In this document: in pieces, positions 56,749 to 64,000 of the stretch
Layout of the letters: every line of letters begins with the position of its first letter
Position numbering within the stretch: the first letter of the stretch is position 1
Assembly: GCA_017477245.1 (NCBI GenBank)
Contig: JAFUWY010000034.1
Location: 40,515-104,514, forward strand
Length of the DNA stretch: 64,000 nt
Reading direction: 5' to 3'
From: Bacteroidales bacterium
Lineage (GTDB): Bacteria; Bacteroidota; Bacteroidia; Bacteroidales; UBA932
Made by a program: the position numbers and the translations under genes
Notes under the pieces: model-generated
The model's input: the letters and a program-made list of their open reading frames with translations, nothing else
What the model was told of the DNA's origin: nothing
The model's database searches: none

Positions 56749-57570
56749 ATGTGCCAATTATCATTCGTTTTGAGACAGGGCTACTCCCAATATGATCCGG
56801 ACGGCCGGCTCTTCGTCGGCGCCGTCCCCCAGCTGATGGGGACGAAACTGAGCGGTATCATCGCCGGCGCCAGCGAAGGCGCCGCGCGCTTCGCGTGGAT
56901 GGAGGCGCTCTCGCTGGCCGGAGAACTCGAGGCCCTGCTCAACCGTTTCGATCCGGCGAGCGAGGTCAGCCTGCTGAATGCCGCCTGCGGGTCCGGCCCC
57001 CGGCCGGTCAGCCCCCGGCTGGAGGAGTTGCTGGCCGCCTGCGAGGACTACCGGTCGCGGACTTCCGGGTTGTTCGACATCACCCGGGACGCCGCAAGCA
57101 GCCTGACGGTTCAGGACGGCACGGCGGACCTGCACGGCGCCACGCTGGACTTCGGCGGGATCGGCAAGGGCTGGTTCCTGCGCGAATGCCGGCGGATCCT
57201 CGCCGACAGGGGCATCCGGGATGCTTTCCTGTGCTTCGGCAACAGTTCCATCCTCGCCATGGGATCCCACCCCCACGGCGACTGCTGGAAGGTCTCGGTG
57301 ATCGATCCCTTCACGGGCGACGCCGTGACGGAGCGCTCCCTGAAGGACGCTTCCCTCTCCGTCTCGGGCAACAGACCGGGCTACGAGGGACACATCATCG
57401 ACCCCCGGACGGGTGCCGGACTCCCGGGACGGCGGATCACCGTGGCGATGTGCCCGGACCCGGCAGACGCGGAGGCGCTCAGCACCTGCGCCATGCTGGC
57501 CACCGGCGAGGAGCTGGCGTCCATCACCCCCCGCTTTGAAGGGGCAGACGTAAAACAATACAATTATTGA
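56749..57570 (+). CDS. apbE: FAD:protein FMN transferase, ApbE family
   Basis: At most 273 residues. ApbE signatures: PQLMGTKLSG, DFGGIGKGW at 134-142, GHIIDPRTGAG near 214, and DAEALSTCAML near 240, holding Mg2+ and FAD. ApbE attaches FMN covalently to Thr in a [S/T]GAT motif of target proteins. The ATG at 56749 lies inside the -7 box (TATCTTTA at 56742-56749), so the real start is probably the TTG at 56770 or an ATG at 56836; no signal peptide is obvious, unlike many exported ApbE proteins. Just 9 bases before the oxidoreductase gene. A FMN-binding target with SGAT is encoded at 62080-62463. Confidence 0.88.
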   Translation: MCQLSFVLRQGYSQYDPDGRLFVGAVPQLMGTKLSGIIAGASEGAARFAWMEALSLAGELEALLNRFDPASEVSLLNAACGSGPRPVSPRLEELLAACEDYRSRTSGLFDITRDAASSLTVQDGTADLHGATLDFGGIGKGWFLRECRRILADRGIRDAFLCFGNSSILAMGSHPHGDCWKVSVIDPFTGDAVTERSLKDASLSVSGNRPGYEGHIIDPRTGAGLPGRRITVAMCPDPADAEALSTCAMLATGEELASITPRFEGADVKQYNY

Positions 57571-57578
57571 CCGTATAT

Positions 57579-58907
57579 ATGACAAACAACCGCAACGAGA
57601 GCATCGACATGGGTCTGCGGAACTTCATCAAGACCCTGGGCTGCATGACAGGCGGCACGGCCCTGCTGGCCACCACGCCATGGCTCACATCCTGCACCCC
57701 GGAAAAGCTCGAGGAAGCCGCCCGCGAACGCCGTGCCCGCATCGGCGTCATCGGCACGGGCTCGCGCGGGCAGTACCATATCCACAACCTCCTGAAGATC
57801 CAGATCGCCGAGATCGTCGCCCTGTGCGACATCTACCAGCCCAACCTGGATGCCGCCGCGAAGCTCGTGCCCGGCGCCAGGCTCTACAAGGACCACCGGA
57901 AACTGCTGGAGGACAAGGACATCGACGGTGTCATCATCGCCACGCCCCTGGGCACGCATGCGGCCCTGACCATCGACAGCCTCGAAGCCGGCAAGCACAC
58001 CTTCTGCGAAAAGGCCATGGCGCTGACCATGGACCAGTGCAAGGCCGTCTACGACAAATACCGGGACTCGGACCGGGTCCTGTTCTACTGCATGCAGCGG
58101 ATGTACGACGAGAAATACGTCAAGGCCTTCCAGATGATCCGCACCGGCCTGATCGGAGACATCGTCGGCATGCGCTGCCACTGGTTCCGCAACGCCGACT
58201 GGCGCCGCGAAGTCCCCTCCCCGGAGCTGGAGCGGCTCATCAACTGGCGCCTCTACCGCGAGAATTCCGCCGGCCTGATGACCGAGCTGGGCTCCCACCA
58301 GCTGGAGGTCTGCACGCTCGTGGCCGACAAGATGCCGACCCGCGTGGCCGGCTTCGGCGACATCGTCTACTGGAAGGATGGACGGGAGGTCTACGACACC
58401 GTCTCGCTGACCTACCAGTTCGGAGACGGTCGCAACATCGTCTACGAATCCTTGATTTCCAACAAGTTCAACGGCATGGAGGAGCAGATCCTCGGCAAGG
58501 CCGGCACGGTGGACCTCTCCAAGGGCGTCTACTACCTGGAGGAGGACGACCTCGTCTTCGGCGTCCGGCAGCTGCTCACGCAGGTGCGGGACGGCGTCTT
58601 CGCCGCCGTCCCGACCGCCGGTCCCAGCTGGCGGCCCGAGCTGCGCGACAAGTACGTCCCGCACGCCATCCTCAAGCAGGCGTCCGGCGCGGCGACCGGC
58701 CAGAACATGATCGGCGAGCAGAACGACGGCTCCGACATCATCCTCGAAGCCTTCTGCCAGTCCTGCATCACGGGCGAGCGGGCCAGGAACGTCGTCGAGG
58801 AGTGCTACAGCGCCACGATCCTGTGCCTGATGGGCAACCAAGCCATGGACGAGAAACGCGTGGTCAGCCTTCCCGAAGAATACATCATCCCTTATATGAA
58901 GTTCTGA
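57579..58907 (+). CDS. Gfo/Idh/MocA family oxidoreductase
   Basis: 442 residues from the ATG at 57579. Residues 10-40 (MGLRNFIKTLGCMTGGTALLATT) look like a Tat-type leader in which the twin Arg is replaced by Leu-Arg, ending near LTSC. Rossmann NAD(P)-binding GVIGTGSRG at 56-64, then ATPLGTHAALTIDSLEAGKHTFCEKAMALT, with the Lys of the family EKP-type motif. A later WFRNADWRREVPSPELERLINWRLYRENSAG region is common in Bacteroidota sugar-acting family members (GH109-like). Substrate unknown. In one operon with apbE upstream and the small membrane protein 2 bases downstream. Confidence 0.87.
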   Translation: MTNNRNESIDMGLRNFIKTLGCMTGGTALLATTPWLTSCTPEKLEEAARERRARIGVIGTGSRGQYHIHNLLKIQIAEIVALCDIYQPNLDAAAKLVPGARLYKDHRKLLEDKDIDGVIIATPLGTHAALTIDSLEAGKHTFCEKAMALTMDQCKAVYDKYRDSDRVLFYCMQRMYDEKYVKAFQMIRTGLIGDIVGMRCHWFRNADWRREVPSPELERLINWRLYRENSAGLMTELGSHQLEVCTLVADKMPTRVAGFGDIVYWKDGREVYDTVSLTYQFGDGRNIVYESLISNKFNGMEEQILGKAGTVDLSKGVYYLEEDDLVFGVRQLLTQVRDGVFAAVPTAGPSWRPELRDKYVPHAILKQASGAATGQNMIGEQNDGSDIILEAFCQSCITGERARNVVEECYSATILCLMGNQAMDEKRVVSLPEEYIIPYMKF

Positions 58908-58909
58908 GC

Positions 58910-59155
58910 ATGAAAGATATCGTCATCACCCGAAAAACCATCCGGCGCGAACTGTCCATCCTGGGAGGATGTTTCCTGTTCGCCGTCCTGTTCGACTTGT
59001 TCGCGATCATCAAGTTCGGCCGGCCGTTCGTCGAATTGCTCACGACCATCGGCTATGAGCTCGCCATCACCCTCGTCGTCTACCTGATTACGGTCCTCGT
59101 CCGGGCCCTCGTATGGGGCATCCGGGCGCTGTTTGTGCGGGGAAAGGGAAAATAA
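58910..59155 (+). CDS. Small two-helix membrane protein
   Basis: 81 residues, start ATG at 58910, 2 bases after the oxidoreductase stop. Two hydrophobic segments (about 18-35 and 47-75) and a basic C-terminus (VRGKGK). Nothing recognisable by family. Its tight placement suggests co-expression with apbE and the oxidoreductase. Confidence 0.6.
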   Translation: MKDIVITRKTIRRELSILGGCFLFAVLFDLFAIIKFGRPFVELLTTIGYELAITLVVYLITVLVRALVWGIRALFVRGKGK

Positions 59156-59169
59156 GCGATCTTTTTTCC

Positions 59170-59177
59170 TATCTTTG
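59170..59177 (+). promoter_or_regulatory. -7 box before the cobalamin riboswitch
   Basis: TATCTTTG, exact TAnnTTTG match, immediately upstream of the riboswitch; transcription would start near 59184. Confidence 0.6.
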
Positions 59178-59183
59178 CGTCCA

Positions 59184-59395
59184 GATCGCGGTGAGTCGCC
59201 CTGCGCGACTTGAAAAGGGAATCCGGTGCGAGACCGGAGCTGTGCCCGCAGCGGTAACATGACGTAGCATCAGAAGCCATTGCAAATCTGCGAGAAGGCC
59301 CTGATTTCATTCCACGTCGGCATCAGCCGACCGGCCAGGGGTTCCGGGACCGGAACCCCCGTCATGAAGCCCGAAGACCTGCCGCGACCGAGTCC
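59184..59395 (+). ncRNA. Cobalamin (adenosylcobalamin) riboswitch
   Basis: Recognisable class landmarks: AAAAGGGAAT-CCGGTGCGAGACCGG (a stem-loop), CTGTGCCCGCAGCGGTAA, a B12-box-like AGAAGCCATTGCAAATC, and CCGAAGACCTGCC at the 3' end. It sits between the promoter and the start of the BtuB-like gene (ATG 59439), with a G/C-rich stretch before the start that can act as expression platform. The ends are estimated within about 15 bases. Confidence 0.9.
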
Positions 59396-59438
59396 CACCG
59401 GAGGCCCGGGGCCAGGCCGCCACAACGACGCATCATTT

Positions 59439-61235
59439 ATGTTCTTAACCTCACTCCTTTTTGCGGCGGGTCTGCTGGTGGCAGAGACGCCGGACACCCT
59501 GCAGGCCGTCACCATCGTGGCGGACAAGGGCGTCGTCGTGTCCCGGACGGACACGGTTTCCATCCTCAAGCACAACACGGTATCCGAAGCGCTCCTGCGC
59601 CTGCCCGGACTCGCCCTGACCGACTACGGCGGGCTCTCCGGCCTGAAGGGCGTGAGCCTGCGCGGGCTCGGCACCGCCCATACCTCCATCTATCTGGACG
59701 GCGTGCGGGTCAGCAACTTCCAGAGCGGCCAGAACGACCTGGGCATGCTGCCGCTCGAGACGCTGGGCAGCGCCGTCGTCGATTATTCCCAGAACAGCCT
59801 GTCCTTCCGAACCGCGCGTCCGGTCTTCGGGGACAGCCCCTTCGCCGGCCGCGCCACCCTGCAGGCCGGCTCCTTCGGCACCTGGATGCCCTCCCTGCGC
59901 TTCGACGTCAAGGCCTCGGAGCGGGTGGCCGTCAGCGCCCACGCAGCCGGCATCTTCACGCGCGGGGACTTCCCGTACGGCGATGGGGATGCACGCCGCA
60001 GCGGCAACGACCTCCGGCAGCTCCGTGCCGGCTATGACGTCTTCGGCACCCTGGACCGCGGCGAATGGATGATCAAGTCCTACGTCAACGCCTCGGACCG
60101 CGGCACGCCCGGCTCGCTGAGCTGGCCGTCCACGGACCGCCAGACCGACAAGAACGCCGTCGTGCAGGGGACCCTGCGCAAGGCGTTCTCCGACCGCTAC
60201 ACGCTGAACCTCAGCGCCAAGGGCGGCTGGGACAATATCTTCTACAAGAGCGACTGGGGCAACAGCAACTACGAATTCACCGACCTGCAGCTCAACGCGT
60301 CGCACACCTTCCGGCTGACGGACTGGTGGGGGCTGTCGCTGGCCACCGACGTGGAGCGCGGCACGCTCCGGGCCACGGGCTACGACGCCGCGCGCACCGC
60401 GGCCATCGCAGCCCTGGGATCCGCCTTCCGCTTCGGCCGCTTCAAGGCGGACGTCGCAGTGGAGTACGACGGCACGTTCGACAAGGGCGCGGAAGCCCTG
60501 CACAGCGTCTCCCCCTCCTACAGCCTGCGCTACGAACTGTTCCGCGGATTCGAGCTCGCGCTCAACATGCGGCGCGCCTTCCGCGCCCCGACCTTCAACG
60601 AACTCTACTATCCCGGCTACGGCAACCCGGCCCTCAAGCCCGAGAACGCCCTGCTCGGGGACCTCGGCATCGACTGGCATGCCGCCCTGGGCGAGGCCTG
60701 GAAGATGGGCCTGAAGGTGGACGGCTTCTACCACGACCTCCAGGACAAGATCATCTCCGCGCCTTCCGCTGCGGATCCCTACCGCTGGCTTCCGTACAAC
60801 ATCGGCAAGGTGCAGGCCCGGGGCGTGGACGCGCAGGCGACCCTGCGCTACTCGGACGGGCGCTGGGAGGGCGGATTCTCCGCCCGCTACGCCCGTCAGT
60901 CCGCACTGGACAAGACGCCGGACAGCGTCACCTTCGGCCAGCAGATCCCCTACGTGGCCCGGAACACGGTCGTCCTGGCGGCCGACATCGCCCGGGGCGG
61001 CTGGCGCTTCGACGCGCTGTGGAACTGGCGCGGCGGGCGCTTCGACGCCACCGGCGCCATGCCGGACTGGAACTCCCTCGACCTGTCGATGCGGCAGGAT
61101 TTCCGCCTGGGCGGCCGCTGCGCGCTCGGTGTCTTCTTCTCGGTCAAGGACCTGCTGGACTGCCGTTACGAGCTCGTCCGGGACTATCCGATGCCCGGAC
61201 GGAGCGTCCTCGGAGGCATTGAATTCAAATTCTAG
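59439..61235 (+). CDS. btuB: TonB-dependent cobalamin receptor, BtuB-like
   Basis: 598 residues from MFLTSLLFAAGLLVAETP at 59439; upstream codons in the ORF lie in the riboswitch and are rejected. Plug domain (27-150: VTIVADKGVVVSRTDTVS, LRLPGLALTDYGGLSGLKGVSLRGLG, SIYLDGVRVSN), then a 22-strand barrel ending in F (IEFKF). Size fits vitamin B12 receptors (about 600). It is controlled by a cobalamin riboswitch, which strongly supports cobalamin as substrate. FecCD permease starts 5 bases after its stop. Confidence 0.92.
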   Translation: MFLTSLLFAAGLLVAETPDTLQAVTIVADKGVVVSRTDTVSILKHNTVSEALLRLPGLALTDYGGLSGLKGVSLRGLGTAHTSIYLDGVRVSNFQSGQNDLGMLPLETLGSAVVDYSQNSLSFRTARPVFGDSPFAGRATLQAGSFGTWMPSLRFDVKASERVAVSAHAAGIFTRGDFPYGDGDARRSGNDLRQLRAGYDVFGTLDRGEWMIKSYVNASDRGTPGSLSWPSTDRQTDKNAVVQGTLRKAFSDRYTLNLSAKGGWDNIFYKSDWGNSNYEFTDLQLNASHTFRLTDWWGLSLATDVERGTLRATGYDAARTAAIAALGSAFRFGRFKADVAVEYDGTFDKGAEALHSVSPSYSLRYELFRGFELALNMRRAFRAPTFNELYYPGYGNPALKPENALLGDLGIDWHAALGEAWKMGLKVDGFYHDLQDKIISAPSAADPYRWLPYNIGKVQARGVDAQATLRYSDGRWEGGFSARYARQSALDKTPDSVTFGQQIPYVARNTVVLAADIARGGWRFDALWNWRGGRFDATGAMPDWNSLDLSMRQDFRLGGRCALGVFFSVKDLLDCRYELVRDYPMPGRSVLGGIEFKF

Positions 61236-61240
61236 GCAAG

Positions 61241-62029
61241 ATGCTGCTGAGTCTCCTGTACGTCTTCCTGTCCGGCATCGCCCTGCCGGTGGGCGGCATC
61301 CAGATGCAATACCTGTGGCGCAACCAGCTCGGGGACGTCTACTCCCTCGGGCTGGGGTCCGCCGCGTGCCTGGGTGCAGCGGCGGCCACGATGACGGGAT
61401 GGTGCTCGCTCACCGTCGGATCCTTCGTCTGCACGCTCATCTGCACGCTGGTCTGCTTCTTCGTGACCCTGAAAGTCTCCACGCAGAACCTGATCACCTT
61501 CGGCATCATCTTCGGCACTTTCATCGGCTCGCTCGGCACCATCGTGGTGACGAACGCCCCGACGGGCGACCTGCTCAAGCAGTATTATCTCTGGGGGGCG
61601 GCCAATTTCAAGCTGGAAGGGGTGACGACCGGCGACATCCTCTTCTCGCTGGTGCTGTTCGGGATCGGGCTGGCCACGGCCCTCCTCACGCACCGCGACC
61701 TCACGCGGCATTTCAACGGGGAGATCGAGCTGCCCGCCTGGCGCAAGGCCGTGAGCCTGATGATGATCATGTTCCTGGTGACCTCGGCCGTGAGCATCTG
61801 CGGCACGATCGGATTCATCTCCCTGGGCGTGCCGAACCTCAGCCGCGTCATCTGCAAGAGCACGGACATCCGCAAGCACTACCTGCTCTCCAGCGCGATG
61901 GGGATCGGGCTGCTGCTCGTCACCTACCTGGTGGTGGAGTATGTGAACTTCGGAATCTACCTGCCCGTCAGCGCGACGATGGCCATCATCGCACTGCCCC
62001 TGACCGTCTTCCTGTTCACCAGGAAATAA
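61241..62029 (+). CDS. Short FecCD-type ABC permease, probable cobalamin uptake
   Basis: 262 residues, whereas FecCD/BtuC permeases are usually 330 or so. It starts directly in the family motif that normally begins near residue 70 (LSGIALPVGGIQMQYLWRNQLGDVYSLGLGSAA), so the first one or two helices appear to be absent. Upstream in-frame, a TGA at 61220-61222 excludes a longer N-terminus. The rest is intact (GTFIGSLGTIV, GAANFKLEGVTTGDI, AVSICGTIGFISLGVPNLSR). No ATPase or binding protein is beside it. Same transcript as btuB, so it probably takes B12 across the inner membrane with partners from elsewhere. Confidence 0.82.
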   Translation: MLLSLLYVFLSGIALPVGGIQMQYLWRNQLGDVYSLGLGSAACLGAAAATMTGWCSLTVGSFVCTLICTLVCFFVTLKVSTQNLITFGIIFGTFIGSLGTIVVTNAPTGDLLKQYYLWGAANFKLEGVTTGDILFSLVLFGIGLATALLTHRDLTRHFNGEIELPAWRKAVSLMMIMFLVTSAVSICGTIGFISLGVPNLSRVICKSTDIRKHYLLSSAMGIGLLLVTYLVVEYVNFGIYLPVSATMAIIALPLTVFLFTRK

Positions 62030-62055
62030 GTCCCGGCCGTCCGGGCCCAACCGAC

Positions 62056-62085
62056 GTCATTCCGGGCTTGACCCGGAATCTATTT
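62056..62085. repeat. REP-like hairpin, GTCATTCCGGG type
   Basis: ATTCCGGG (62059-62066) pairs with CCCGGAAT (62072-62079), within GTCATTCCGGGCTTGA...GGAATCTATTTC. It lies at the 3' end of both the permease (+) and the FMN-binding gene (-). Frame-translated it gives the well-known artefact VIPGLTRNLF. Confidence 0.7.
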
Positions 62086-62463
62086 CGCCTTCTTGGCGGC
62101 CTGCTTGAGGCCCAGGCGGATATTCTCGATGACAGCCTTCGAAGACCAGGTGGCGCCGCTGACGGCGTCCAGCTGCACTTCGGAGGCTTCCTTGACGGTC
62201 TTGCCCTTCAGGGCCGTGAAGATCGGGCTGTCCAGCACTTTCTGGAAATAGGCCGGGGTTTCGTTGTTCTTCAGGGCTTCGATCCGGTCGATCCGGCCGT
62301 CCACGACGTGGATCTCAAGCGGCGTCGTGCCGGCATAGCCCATCACCTCCTTGCCGAGTTTCTCGGTGTTCACGACAAAGGATTTCGGCTTCGGCGTCTT
62401 GCCGGCTGCCGCTGCATTCAGGCAGACGGACGCGGCAATAAGCAGGATAATCATACGTTTCAT
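62080..62463 (-). CDS. Small exported FMN-binding domain protein
   Basis: 127 residues from MKRMIILLIAASVCLNAAAA at 62463 (signal peptide); the ORF extends upstream in error. One FMN_bind domain: VDGRIDRIEALKNNETP and DAVSGATWSSKAVIENI. In SGAT (102-105) Thr105 is where ApbE would attach FMN. The protein would thus be a soluble periplasmic flavoprotein electron carrier, resembling the RnfG/NqrC domain alone. ApbE is encoded 5 kb away. Its ATG is 5 bases beyond the -7 box. Confidence 0.88.
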   Translation of the reverse strand: MKRMIILLIAASVCLNAAAAGKTPKPKSFVVNTEKLGKEVMGYAGTTPLEIHVVDGRIDRIEALKNNETPAYFQKVLDSPIFTALKGKTVKEASEVQLDAVSGATWSSKAVIENIRLGLKQAAKKAK

Positions 62464-62468
62464 GGCCA

Positions 62469-62476
62469 CAAAGATA
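62469..62476 (-). promoter_or_regulatory. -7 box for the FMN-binding gene
   Basis: TATCTTTG on the minus strand, ending 5 bases before the ATG at 62463; suggests a leaderless or near-leaderless transcript. Confidence 0.55.
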
Positions 62477-62530
62477 CGGAATCGCTTCCGTTTGCGCAAT
62501 CCCGATAAATGGGGATGGCCGGGGCCCGGC

Positions 62531-62561
62531 TTGCTTTTCTTGGGCGGAAACGGTAACTTTG
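62531..62561 (+). promoter_or_regulatory. Promoter of the CDF transporter gene
   Basis: TTG (62531-62533), 20 bases, then TAACTTTG (62554-62561). The ATG follows 6 bases after the -7 box, again nearly leaderless. Confidence 0.55.
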
Positions 62562-62567
62562 TGTGTT

Positions 62568-63470
62568 ATGGATGCCAGGGAGAAAGCCATTTACCGGACG
62601 ACGCTCGCAGGCAGCGCCGTCAACGTGGCGCTGACCGCCTTCAAGTTCATCGCCGGGCTCATCGCGCACAGCGCCGCGATGACGGCGGACGCCGTGCATT
62701 CGCTGTCCGACCTGCTGACCGACGCGGTCGTGCTCGCCTTCGTCCACATCAGCAGCAAGCCCGCGGACCGGGACCACGAATACGGGCACGGCAAGTTCGA
62801 GACCCTCGCCTCGTCGCTCGTCGGCGTGGCGCTGATGATCGTGGCCGGCGGCATCTTCTTCAGCGCCGGTTCGGCCCTGGTCGGCTGGTGCCGGGGCGCG
62901 GAGATCCCCAAGCCGGGCATGCTCGCCCTCTGGGCCGCGCTGCTCTCCATCCTGCTCAAGGAGATGACTTACCGGTTCACGGCCCGCCAGGCACGCAAGC
63001 TCAACTCCCCCGCCCTGGAGGCCAACGCCTGGCACCACCGCAGCGACGCCCTCTCCTCCATCGGCGCGCTGGCCGGCATCGGCGGCGCCATCCTGCTGGG
63101 CGACCGGTGGACCGTCCTGGATCCGCTGGCCTCGCTTGTCGTCGCCTTCTTCATCCTCCGCGTGGCCTGGCGGCTGCTCAAGCAGAACATCGGCGAACTG
63201 ACGGAAGCCTCGCTGCCCGAAGATGTCGAGTCGGAGATCCTGCAGGTCATCCGGCAGTTCCCGGACGTCTCCGACCCGCACAACCTGCGCACCCGCCGCA
63301 TCGGCACGCACTACGCCATCGAACTCCACATCCGGATGGACGGCAGCATCTCCCTGGTCGAAGCCCACGCCCGCACGCACCAGATCGAGCAGGAACTCAA
63401 GGCCCGCTTCGGCACGGACACGCACGTCACCGTGCACGTAGAGCCCGTCAAACCCTTTCCGAAATCCTGA
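62568..63470 (+). CDS. Cation diffusion facilitator metal exporter
   Basis: 300 residues. CDF/ZnT family: N-terminal helices with the metal-binding pattern HSLSD and LLTDAVVLAF, DHEYGHGKFETLASSLVGVAL, and NAWHHRSDALSS in helix 5, all the metal-coordinating Asp/His positions expected. C-terminal cytoplasmic domain from about 200 (ELTEASLPEDVESEIL ... IELHIRMDGSISLVEAH). Exports Zn2+, Fe2+ or a similar divalent ion in exchange for protons. Start ATG at 62568 follows a promoter by 6 bases. No partner gene. Confidence 0.92.
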   Translation: MDAREKAIYRTTLAGSAVNVALTAFKFIAGLIAHSAAMTADAVHSLSDLLTDAVVLAFVHISSKPADRDHEYGHGKFETLASSLVGVALMIVAGGIFFSAGSALVGWCRGAEIPKPGMLALWAALLSILLKEMTYRFTARQARKLNSPALEANAWHHRSDALSSIGALAGIGGAILLGDRWTVLDPLASLVVAFFILRVAWRLLKQNIGELTEASLPEDVESEILQVIRQFPDVSDPHNLRTRRIGTHYAIELHIRMDGSISLVEAHARTHQIEQELKARFGTDTHVTVHVEPVKPFPKS

Positions 63471-63494
63471 ATGTCGATTTTTTCTCAAAATCCC

Positions 63495-63524
63495 TTGCAG
63501 GTTCCAAAAAAAGCAGTACCTTTG
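63495..63524 (+). promoter_or_regulatory. Promoter of tRNA-Ala
   Basis: TTG (63495-63497), 19 bases, TACCTTTG (63517-63524): close match to the Bacteroidota consensus, about 18 bases before the tRNA 5' end. Confidence 0.65.
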
Positions 63525-63542
63525 TAATCCCAAACGGGAAAT

Positions 63543-63615
63543 GGGGTATTAGCTCAGTTGGTAGAGCGTTTGAATGGCATTCAAAAGGTCAGGAGTTCGA
63601 TTCTCCTATGCTCCA
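63543..63615 (+). tRNA. tRNA-Ala (anticodon GGC)
   Basis: 73 nt cloverleaf. Acceptor GGGGTAT pairs with ATGCTCC (one G-T and one T-G pair), the D-arm is AGCTCAGTTGGTAGAGC, the anticodon stem TTTGA/TCAAA encloses ATGGCAT with anticodon GGC (reads GCC, GCU), and the T-arm AGGAGTTCGATTCTCCT is complete. CCA is not encoded. Ends at a terminator. Confidence 0.95.
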
Positions 63616-63618
63616 CAG

Positions 63619-63652
63619 AAATCCCTCTCAGAATGGTCTGAGGGGGATTTTT
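63619..63652 (+). terminator. Terminator after tRNA-Ala
   Basis: AAATCCCTCTCAGA (63619-63632) pairs with TCTGAGGGGGATTT (63637-63650) around ATGG; a T-tract follows. Confidence 0.85.
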
Positions 63653-63731
63653 CGTATAGAATGTGACAAAAAGTGTGACAATTCTTCCGATTGAGTACCC
63701 CGAATAGATACTTGAAGATGTGTGTCTATAA

Positions 63732-64000
63732 TCAGAAAATGACAGGTACGGTTAAGATAACATTGACCGGAGTCCCATCAACCTTTCCCGGTTCCCAATT
63801 TTGGATTTGATTGACGACCTCGAGAACGTGCTTCTCATATGCACTGAGCTGCTTATCGAACGACTTGTAAAACTCTGAAGACGGGGTTTTCACTCTCGGA
63901 CCAACCAGATTCCCATTTTTGTCGATAACAAACTTGACCGAGAATTGATAGGGATTATCATCACTCTTTTCAGGATGGAATCTGCGAAGGAACTCCCGAA
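63732..64000 (-). CDS. TonB-like C-terminal domain protein, start beyond the window
   Basis: Reading the minus strand from the right edge gives 89 codons ending at a TGA at 63734-63732. The final 60 residues read KFVIDKNGNLVGPRVK, then a helix, VNQIQNWEPGKVDGTPVNVILTVPVIF: the TonB C-terminal pattern, with an Asp-x-x-G turn, a helix and W-x-P-G-x-x-x-G-x-x-V. Energy-transducer type proteins of this kind are common in Bacteroidota. By hand count the 63781-64000 stretch is about 45% G+C, clearly lower than the rest of the window, suggesting a different origin. The 116 bases between the tRNA and this gene (63616-63731) hold a terminator and a repeated TGTGACAA motif, and no gene. Confidence 0.75.
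   Translation of the reverse strand, partial: REFLRRFHPEKSDDNPYQFSVKFVIDKNGNLVGPRVKTPSSEFYKSFDKQLSAYEKHVLEVVNQIQNWEPGKVDGTPVNVILTVPVIF

Noticed and set aside
57567-57578. TTG start of the oxidoreductase at 57567, overlapping the apbE stop
   Set aside because: The ATG at 57579 is a better start and gives a normal leader.
61129-62508. 459-codon frame covering the BtuB 3' end, the permease and a hairpin
   Set aside because: It includes the known artefact peptide VIPGLTRNLF from the GTCATTCCGGG repeat and runs out of frame with the permease.

Overview
The window looks like chromosomal DNA of an uncultured, strictly anaerobic, high-G+C member of the Bacteroidales, probably a gut or rumen commensal. 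The pointers are Bacteroidota-type promoters (-7 box TAnnTTTG, several with a -33 TTTG about 20 bases upstream), short lipoprotein signals, a dense set of plant-polysaccharide enzymes (GH2, GH28, GH51, GH54, GH97, PL1, SGNH acetylesterases, DUF4861), FucP/RhaT transporters, and an oxygen-independent class III ribonucleotide reductase. The family or genus cannot be fixed from the sequence alone.

Layout. 1-3.4 kb: three exported proteins of unclear role and RidA. 3.4-5.2 kb: a compact element with a SANT/Myb-like protein overlapping a Y1 (HUH) REP-associated tyrosine transposase (RAYT), flanked by related direct and inverted repeats; this is the most unusual locus. 5.3-29 kb: a pectin/arabinan region with a GH2, a GH51 arabinofuranosidase, an aminotransferase, a VKOR-DsbA fusion, a 1077-residue GH54/lamin-tail protein, GH28 plus SGNH esterase, an MscS channel, a GH97 galactosidase, DUF4861, the rhamnose operon rhaBAT and a PL1 pectate lyase. 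29-31.3 kb: a six-hairpin glycosidase-like lipoprotein. 31.3-34 kb: nrdG-nrdD. 34-37.1 kb: fucose operon fucI-fucP. 37-42.2 kb: MATE transporter, lipocalin-like lipoprotein, GNAT-like protein, and an acyl-ligase/ACP pair. 42.3-54.3 kb: a second GH2, purA, purC-purB, a radical SAM protein, then a double-SGNH esterase with a LacZ-like GH2. 54.3-57 kb: an NfeD-flotillin-XRE operon. 56.7-59.2 kb: ApbE, an oxidoreductase and a small membrane protein. 59.2-62 kb: a cobalamin riboswitch with a BtuB-like receptor and a short FecCD permease. 62-64 kb: an FMN-binding protein, a cation diffusion facilitator, tRNA-Ala(GGC), and the start of lower-G+C DNA encoding a TonB-like C-terminus.

How it works together. 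The extracellular and periplasmic enzymes would attack rhamnogalacturonan, arabinan and galactan side chains and polygalacturonan; acetyl groups are removed by the SGNH esterases; freed L-rhamnose and L-fucose are imported by RhaT and FucP and isomerised and (rhamnose) phosphorylated by RhaA/RhaB/FucI. No SusC/SusD pair, no dedicated regulator, no aldolase and no fuculokinase is present, so the locus depends on genes elsewhere. Large intergenic hairpins are frequent: some are clear terminators, and two (near 29.0 and 44.8 kb) are big inverted repeats of unknown role.
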